Positions 46,431 to 54,200 of a stretch of 57,034 nt of DNA are shown piece by piece (within the stretch, counting starts at the first letter, position 1; the number at the start of each line of letters is the position of its first letter). This DNA comes from JAGQRJ01 sp041402045. GTDB taxonomy: Bacteria; Planctomycetota; J058. The notes under the pieces are model-generated. The model saw nothing but the letters and a program-made list of their open reading frames with translations, was not told the origin of the DNA and searched no databases. Location of the stretch: contig JAWKSZ010000054.1 in assembly GCA_041402045.1 (NCBI GenBank), forward strand, positions 1 through 57,034, given 5' to 3'. The translations under genes were made by a program, and so were the position numbers.

Positions 46431-46616
46431 TTTAACCGCCAAGACCGCCAAGGACGCCAAGTTGGGTAGGCGGAAGCGCCCCCCTCGCGAGAGAGAGAAT
46501 CAAAGATCGAGGGAGCTATCGCTGTGGCGGCAGCTCCCTCGATCTCTGTTCTCTCGTCGGGGCGGGTGCGTCAACCGGCGGCAGCCTTGGCGTCCTTGGC
46601 GGTCTTGGCGGTTAAA
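46431..46616. repeat. Inverted-repeat element, copy B (MITE-like)
   Basis: Perfect 31-bp inverted arms at 46431-46461 and 46586-46616, starting TTTAACCGCCAAG. An inner perfect 13-bp inverted repeat (GATCGAGGGAGCT at 46506-46518 with 46531-46543) forms a second stem with imperfect extension. The arms are homologous to those of the element at 39064-39225, but the interiors are unrelated. Confidence 0.8.
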
Positions 46617-46679
46617 AATCGCGCACCCAGAGCGCCTGGGCTCAACCGGCGCGCCCAGCCCGCGCGCCCGCGCGCCGCC

Positions 46680-47522
46680 TCAGGCCTTGGCCAGGCAGTG
46701 CTCCAGGACCCGCGCCACGTAGTCGCGCTGGTCCACGCGGTTGACCACCCCGTCCAGGAACCCGTGCTCGAGGAGGAACTCGCTGGTCTGGAACCCCGGC
46801 GGCAGGTCGGCGCGGATCGTGTCCTTGATCACCTTGGGGCCGGCGAAGCCCAGGAGCGCCCGGGGCTCGGCGATCGTGACGTCGCCCAGCGCGGCGAAGC
46901 TCGCCATGCAGCCACCCATGGTGGGGTTGGTCAGGATCGAAATGAACAGCCCGCCCTTGTCGTCGAGCCGCGCCAGGGCGGCCGAGGTCTTGGCCATTTG
47001 CATCAGCGAGAGCACGCCCTCGTCCATGCGCGCGCCGCCGCCGGAGCCGCTCACGAACACGAAGGGCAGGCCCTGCTCCGTGGCCAGCTCGACCGCGCGG
47101 GTGAACTTCTCCCCGACCACCGAGCCCATGGAGCCGCGCAGGAAGCGCGAGTCCGAGCCGCCGAACACCAGCGGGCGCCCGTCGAGGGTCCCGGTGCCGA
47201 CGACGCAGGCGTCCTCGAGGCCGGTGGCCTTCTGGGCCGCGACCAGGCGGTCGGCGTACTTCTTCTTCGCCTGGAACTGGAGCGGGTCGCTGGCGGTGAG
47301 CCCCGTCGCGACCTCCTGGAAGCTGCCCTCGTCGAGCATGAACGCGATCCGCTCGCGGATCGAGATCTCGAAGTGGAAGTTGCACTCCGGGCAGACCTGC
47401 TTGAGGGCCTCCACGTCGCGGCGGTAGACCGAGGCGCCGCAGTCGGGGCAGCGCATCCACAGTCCGCCTGGGAGCTCCTTCTTCTTGCGGAACGTGTTCC
47501 GTTTCGAGGTCTCGCCGGCCAT
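46680..47522 (-). CDS. accD: Acetyl-CoA carboxylase carboxyltransferase subunit beta
   Basis: 280 aa from the ATG at 47522 (a GTG one codon earlier is possible), with AAAGGA upstream. The N-terminal zinc ribbon is MRCPDCGASVYRR then VCPECNFHF. The crotonase-fold core has GGSDSRFLRGSMGSVVGEK, SGSGGGARMDEG, the oxyanion region TNPTMGGCMASFA and GFAGPKVIKDT. It makes malonyl-CoA with AccA, which is not in the window. A TAGGATAC stretch upstream could be its -10. Divergent from the Lys-tailed protein gene; convergent with uspA. Confidence 0.94.
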   Translation of the reverse strand: MAGETSKRNTFRKKKELPGGLWMRCPDCGASVYRRDVEALKQVCPECNFHFEISIRERIAFMLDEGSFQEVATGLTASDPLQFQAKKKYADRLVAAQKATGLEDACVVGTGTLDGRPLVFGGSDSRFLRGSMGSVVGEKFTRAVELATEQGLPFVFVSGSGGGARMDEGVLSLMQMAKTSAALARLDDKGGLFISILTNPTMGGCMASFAALGDVTIAEPRALLGFAGPKVIKDTIRADLPPGFQTSEFLLEHGFLDGVVNRVDQRDYVARVLEHCLAKA

Positions 47523-47622
47523 CACGGGTTTCCTTTCACAGACGGGCCGCGTATCCTATGCGCTTTCTCGCGCTTGGTGTAGCGCCAAACGCCGAAGCCA
47601 CCCCCAAGAAGGAGCGGGCGCG

Positions 47623-48264
47623 TTGTCCGAGGAAATCGAGGGGCTCGAGGCAGCCTTCCTGGAGAGCCCGACCGTCGAAGCTCTGGAAGCCCTCCACGCC
47701 CGCCTGATCGAAGAGGGGCTCGAGGAACGCCTCGCCCCCGTGCTCGACAAGATCCGACCGATCCAGCACCGCGTGACCCTGCTGCAGGCCGACGCGACCA
47801 AGGGCACCCTGGAGGCCCTGGCGCGCGACCCGCACAAGCACGTGCGCACGGTCGTCGCGTCGCACCCGAACATCTCGGCGGAGGTGTGCTTCCGGCTCTC
47901 GGAGGACCAGCAGTCCGAGGTGCGCACGGCCCTGCGCAAGAACCCCAAGTGCCACCCGTTCATCGCCGGGGCGATCCGGATCCAGGACGGGCGGCAGAAG
48001 GGCGACGCCTACGCCACCGCCGAGCACCTGCTGGAGATCGCCTGGGAGGGCCGCCGCGCGGGCCTCGACGTCGAGCAGCTCATGGACCTCTCCGACGAGT
48101 GGCTGGGCGCCGAGCACGACGCCCTCGACTCGCTGACCCTGGAGGACGCCAACCTCCTCCTCCAGGTCCTCGAGGCTAAACTCGGCATGGGTCGCATGCC
48201 CTCCAAGACCAAGAAGAAGGGCAAGAAGAAAGCCAAGCCGAGCAAGAAGCGCGGTCGCCGCTGA
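47623..48264 (+). CDS. HEAT/LRV-like repeat protein with lysine-rich tail
   Basis: A 213-aa protein starting at a TTG that has AAGGAG eight bases upstream; no ATG or GTG fits. The middle (HVRTVVASHPNISAEVCF, then SEVRTALRKNPKCH) looks like two leucine-rich-variant/HEAT-like helical repeats. The C-terminal 20 residues are almost all Lys/Arg/Ser (TKKKGKKKAKPSKKRGRR), suggesting nucleic-acid or membrane binding. I recognise no family. It ends 25 nt before the NRPS start and may be co-transcribed with it. Confidence 0.6.
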   Translation: MSEEIEGLEAAFLESPTVEALEALHARLIEEGLEERLAPVLDKIRPIQHRVTLLQADATKGTLEALARDPHKHVRTVVASHPNISAEVCFRLSEDQQSEVRTALRKNPKCHPFIAGAIRIQDGRQKGDAYATAEHLLEIAWEGRRAGLDVEQLMDLSDEWLGAEHDALDSLTLEDANLLLQVLEAKLGMGRMPSKTKKKGKKKAKPSKKRGRR

Positions 48265-48289
48265 GCCAATCCCCCCGGAGCGGAGCAGG

Positions 48290-51200
48290 GTGGCCGCAGC
48301 GTCTCGCGACGCGCTGAGAGAGGCAGGTCCGGTGAGCGGTCCCCAGCGAATCCAACCCCTGGCCCCCGCGCAGCGTCGGTTCTGGGTCGGCCGCCAGGCC
48401 TTCAGCGATCCGCCGTTCGGCAACACCCGGCTCGGGCTGCACATCGAGGGCGAGCTCGACGAGGACGCCCTCGTGCGTGCGATCGAGGCCTTCGTCCAGC
48501 GCCACGACGCGCTGCGCATGACCGTCCACGGGGGCGAGACCCCAGGCTTCGTGGTCCACCCCAAGGTCCCCCTGGACTACGCCCGGGTCGACCTCAGCGG
48601 CGCGAGCGAGGCGCAGATCCAGCGCTACCTCGACGAGGGCGCCGCCCGCGACGAGCCCCTGAGCCGCGCGCCGCTCACCCGCTGGCGCCTGGTGCGCAAG
48701 GGCCCCCAGCGCCACACGCTGATCGCCACGATCGAGCACATCATCTGCGACGGCTACAGCCTGCTCGCGATCCTGCCCCGCGAGCTGATCACGCTCTACG
48801 CCGCGTTCCAGGCCGGCGAGGAGCCCAAGCTCCCCGAGATCCACTCGAGCTTCGCGGCCTTCGCGCTGTGGCAGGTCAGCGAGCACGCGGACCCCGCGTT
48901 CGCGGCCCACGTCGACTACTGGGTCGAGCGCCTGCGGGACGCCCCCGCCGCGCTGGAGCTGCCCACCGACCGCCGCCGCCCGGCGGTGATCGACCCCCAC
49001 GCCAAGCGCGTCTACCGCCTGTTCCCGCCTGAAGTGGCCGAGGCCCTGGACGGGCTCGAGGCCGAGCGCGGCTGGCGCCCGGCGGAGGTCCTGTTCGCCG
49101 CCTGGAACGTGCTCTTGAGCCGCTACACCCGGGCCGAGGACATCGTGGTCGGCGCGCCGCTCGCCAACCGGATCGAGCCCTTCCGCGAGGTGTTCGGCTG
49201 CCTCATGAACCCGCTCGCCCGGCGCACGGACCTGAGCGGCGACCCGAGCTTCACGACCCTCATGCAGCGGCTGAAGGACGACAAGCGCGCGAGCTATCCG
49301 CACCGCCGCGCCAGCGTCGACGCCGTGCTCTCGCGGCTGCCCGCGAGCCCCGACCTCAGCCGGAATTCGCTGTGGCAGACCATGTTCAACTACATGGACT
49401 TCACCCGGGTCAAGCAGGAGCGGGCCGGGCTGAAGGTCGACGTGCAGCGCCTGCCGGTGGCGGGCACCGTCGACCTGATCCTGCACCTCGAGAAGCGCCC
49501 CGAGGGCCTCTACGGGATCCTGGAGTTCCTGACCGCGCTGTTCGACCGCGCGACCGTCGAGCGCATGCTCGCTCAGCTCGAGCGCCTGGTGCTCGAGCTC
49601 GCCCGCGACCCCGAGCGCCCGATCAGCCGGCTGCCGTTGCTCTCGCCGGAGGAGCGCGAGCTCGTCGTCCACACCTGGAACGACACCGACGGGCCCTACC
49701 CCGACGACGTGCTCATGCACCAGCCGTTCGAGCGGAACGCCGGCGAGCACCCCGAGCGGGTGGCGCTGGCGTTCCAGGACGACGAGGTCAGCTACGGCGA
49801 GCTCAACGCGCGGGCCAACCGCCTGGCGCACTACCTGATCCGCCAGGGGATCCAGCCCGGCCAGCTCGTGGGCCTCTGCGTCGAGCGCAGCCCCGAGCTG
49901 ATCGTGAGCATGCTCGCGATCCTCAAGGCCGGCGGGGCCTACGTCCCGATCGACCCCGCCTACCCCGCCGACCGCCAGGCCTTCATGCTCGAGGACACCC
50001 AGGCGCCGCTGGTGATCAGCCAGCGCGCGGTGGCCGAGCCCCTGGCCGACGCCCCCTGCCGGGTGCTGCTCCTCGACGACCCGCGCCTGGCCCAGGAGAT
50101 CGCGGTCGAGAGCGAGCTCGACCCCGAGCCGCGCCAGGGCCCGACGGACCTGGCCTACGTGATCTACACCTCGGGCTCGACCGGCCGCCCCAAGGGCGTC
50201 GTGGTCCGCCACCAGCCGGCGTTGAACCTCATGGACTGGGTCAACGGGACCTTCGACGTGGGGCCCGCGGACCGGCTGCTGTTCGTGACCTCGCCCTGCT
50301 TCGACCTCTCGGTCTACGACATCTTCGGCACGCTCATGGCCGGGGGCACGATCCGCGTGACCGCCAGCGCCGAGCTGCGCGACCCCGACCGCCTGATCCA
50401 CTACCTGACCCACGACGGGATCACGTTCTGGGACTCGGCGCCGGCGGCCCTCGCCCAGCTCGTGCCGTTCTTCCCCGACGGCTGCCCCACGAGCAAGCTG
50501 CGCCTGGCCTTCCTCTCCGGCGACTGGATCCCGGTCCCGCTCCCGGACCAGATCCGCCAGGCCTTCCCCGGGACCACCGTCGTGTCCCTCGGCGGCGCGA
50601 CCGAGGCCACCGTGTGGTCGAACGTGCACGTGGTGGACGAGGTCGACCCGGCCTGGAACTCGATCCCCTACGGGCGCCCGATCCGCAACGCGCGCTACTA
50701 CGTGCTCGACCCGCACCTCGAGCCCGCGCCGATCGGCGTCCCCGGCGAGCTGTTCATCGGCGGCGGGTGCCTGGCCAGCGGCTACCACAACCGCCCCGAG
50801 CTCAACGCCGAGCGCTTCCTCCCCGACCCCTTCTCCGGGGACCCGGCCTACAAGCTCTACCGCACCGGCGACATGGCGCGCTTCGGCGCCGACGGGGTGA
50901 TCGAGTTCCTCGGGCGCGTCGACCACCAGGTCAAGGTCCGCGGCTACCGGATCGAGCTGGGCGAGATCGACACCGTGCTCGCGCGGCACCCCGCCGTCGA
51001 GCGCTGCGTGGTCCTCGCCCCCGCCGACGCCACCGGCGAGCGCGTGCTCGTGGCCTACGTCGTGCTCTCCCAGGACGCCGACGAGGCCGAGCTCTACGCG
51101 CACCTGAACGAGGCGCTGCCCGCGTTCATGGTGCCCTCGCACCTCGTGCGCCTGGACGCGATCCCGCTCACCGCCAACGGCAAGGTCGACCGCAAGGCGC

Positions 51201-54200
51201 TGCCCTCGCCCTTGAGCCGCGAGGAGGGCGTCTATATCGCGCCCCGGGACGCCACCGAGCGCGAGCTGGCCGAGATCTGGGGCCGGGCGCTGGGGGTCGA
51301 GCGGGTCTCGGTGCACGAGACCTTCGCCGCCCTCGGCGGGACCTCGGTCCGCGCCGCGCGGATCGTGGCCGAGGTCCGCAAGCGCTTCGGGCGCCAGGTG
51401 ACCCTCGGCGAGTTCTACCGCGCCCCGAGCGTGGCCGCCCTCGCCAAGCACCTGAGCGGCGCCAGCCGCGGCGAGCAGACGATCCACCCCCGCGGGCCCG
51501 GCGGGCCGGTGTGGCCGCTGACCTCCTCCCAGCTCCGGATCTGGCTCGCGGCGCAGTTCTCGGACGTCGAGGGGCTCTACAACGTCACGAGCGAGCTGCG
51601 CTTCACGGGCGTCCAGTCCACCGCGGCCCTCGAGCGCGCCTTCGCGCGGCTGCTGGAGCGGCACCCGGCGTTCCGCACCCTGTTCGTGCTCTCGCCCCAG
51701 GGCGAGCCCGGGCAGCGGTTCGCCCCCGAGCCCACCGCCGCCCTCGAGGTCCTCGACCTGCAGGACCTGGCGGAGCCGGCGCGGGAGGCGCGCTACCGGG
51801 CGCTCCTGAAGGACGAGCAGGCCCGGCGCTTCGACCTCGCGCAGAGCGCCTGGCACGCGACCCTGGCCGTGCTCGCGCCGGGGGACCACCGCCTGGTGTT
51901 CAACCTGCACCACGCGCTGATCGACGAGTGGGGCCTGACGGTGGCCGCCCGCGACCTGGGCGAGCTCCTGCGCGAGGAGGAGGGCGCCGGCGACGCCGCG
52001 CTCCCCGAGCTCGTGGTCGACATGGCCGACGTCGCGGTCCACGAGCGGGCGCACCCCGTGGGCGGCTCCTGGGACGACGTGCTCCAGGGCCTCGAGCCCC
52101 TCGAGCTCCCGCTGGACCGCCCGCGCCCGCCCACGATCTCCTTCGCGGGCGGGCACCACCGCTTCCAGGTGACCGCGGGCGCGGTGCGCCAGCGCCTGCG
52201 CGAGCTCTGCCGCGAGGAGGGGGTCACCCCCTTCAACGGCTACCTCGCCGCGTTCCTCGCGCTCCTGCAGCGGGTCAGCCGCCAGGAGGACCTGGTGCTG
52301 GCCATGCCCGCCGCCAAGCGCGAGCAGCCCGAGCTCGAGGGCGTGGTCGGCTGCCTGATCCAAATGGTCCCGGTGCGCGTGCACACCCGCTCCGACACCA
52401 GCTTCCGCGACCTGCTGCGCAAGGTGCGCGACGTGGCCCAGGCCTCCCTCGAGCGCCCGCCCTTCCGCCCCGACGAGGGCGAGGGCCAGGAGCTCACGAA
52501 CCTCTTGACCCGGGTCCTGTTCAGCTACGTCGACGTGCCGACCCTGGACCCGCGCTGGTCCATGGAGGTCCTCGAGTCCGAGGGCGCGAAGTACGAGCTG
52601 GCGCTGACCGTGGTGATCCGCGAGGAGCTGACCGAGGGCGCGTTCAGCTTCCGCTCCCAGCTCTTCGACGCGAAGAGCGTGGCCCAGCTCGGCGCCACCC
52701 TGGGGCGGCTGCTGGAGGCGGCGACCGCGTCCCCCGACGCGCCCCTGACCCAGCTCGACCTGCTCGACCCCGCGGAGCGCCAGGCGCTGCTCGTGGAGCG
52801 CAACGCCACCGAGCGCGCGCTGCCCGCGCGCACGCTGCACAGCGAGATCGAGGCCCGAGCGGACCTCCAGCCCGAGGCCCCGGCGGTCAGCTACCACGCC
52901 CAGCGCCTGAGCTACGCCGAGCTCGAGACCCGCGCCAACCAGCTCGCGCACCGCCTGCGCGAGCTCGGGGTCGGCCCCGACTCGATCGTGGGGGTGTGCC
53001 TGCCCCGCGGGCTCGAGGTCGTGGTCGCGCTGCTCGGGATCCTCAAGTCCGGGGCGGCCTACCTGCCCCTCGACCCCGAGTATCCGCCCGAGCGCCTGAC
53101 CCTCTACCTCGAGGACTCCGGCGCCCAGGTCGTGGTCACCGCCGCGGTCCTGGCCGAGCTGGTCTCGGGCCCCGGCGTCGAGCACGTGCTCCTCGACCAG
53201 GAGGAGGAGGCGCTGCTCCGCCTCCCCACCGGGCGTCCGACCCCGGTCGCCTCGCCCGAGCACCTGGCCTACGCGATCTACACCTCGGGCTCCACCGGCC
53301 GCCCCAAGGGCGTGCTCGTCGAGCACCGGAACGTGGTGAACTTCCTCCTGGGCATGGACGAGCGCGTGCGCCTCGACCCCCCCGGGACCTGGCTGGCCCA
53401 GACGAGCATCAGCTTCGACATCTCGGTGCTCGAGCTCCTAGGCGGGCTCTCCCGCGGGTTCCACCTGATCCTCAGCTCGAGCGACGAGGGCTTCGCCGAG
53501 CTGGTCGCCGCCCACGGGGTGACCCACTTCCAGTGCACGCCCTCCCAGGCGACCCTGCTCCTGCACGACCCGCGGGACGTCGCGGCGCTGGCGAGCCTGC
53601 AGCAGCTCCTCGTCGGCGGCGAGGCGCTCCCCGAGCAGCTCGCGAGCCAGCTCCTGGACGCGCTCCAGGGCGGCGAACTGATCAACATGTACGGGCCGAC
53701 CGAGACCACGATCTGGTCCTCGACCCACGCGGTGACCCGCGAGGACGCCCCCATGTCCCTGGGGCGCCCGATCGCCAACACCCAGCTCTACGTCTTGGAC
53801 GAGCAGCTCCAGCCCGCCCCGACCGGGGTCCCCGGCGAGCTCTGGATCGGCGGCGCGGGGGTCACCCGCGGCTACCACCGGCGCCCGGAGCTGACCGCGG
53901 AGCGCTTCCGCCCCGACCCCTTCCGCGAGGGCAACCGGATCTACAAGACCGGCGACCTGGTGCGCTATCGCAGCGACGGGCGCCTCGAGTTCCTCGGGCG
54001 CACCGACTTCCAGGTCAAGCTGCGCGGACACCGGATCGAGCTGGGCGAGATCGAGAGCGCGCTCCTCGACCAGCCGCAGGTCTCCGAGGCCGTGGCCCTC
54101 GTGCGCGAGGACCGCCCCGGGCACCAGCTCCTGGTGGGCTACGTGGTCGCCCCCGCGGACACCGACCCCCAGACCCTGCGCGAGGCGCTCAAGGACCGCC

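Larger units (their letters stand above)
46324..46679. other. 356-bp spacer between convergent genes, filled by repeats
   Basis: Contains the 23-bp tandem repeat (46327-46418) and inverted-repeat element copy B (46431-46616). The remaining 63 bp before the accD stop shows nothing recognisable. Confidence 0.6.

Noticed and set aside
48350..49650. C1 as a heterocyclisation (Cy) domain, suggested by the Cys-like A1
   Set aside because: The active-site motif is HxxxDG, not the DxxxxD of Cy domains, so thiazoline formation is not supported.
48176..53326. A 5.1-kb open frame antisense to the NRPS gene
   Set aside because: High third-position G/C removes stop codons on the opposite strand. The product is low-complexity His/Arg/Ala/Gly-rich with no domain, while the plus strand encodes a complete NRPS.
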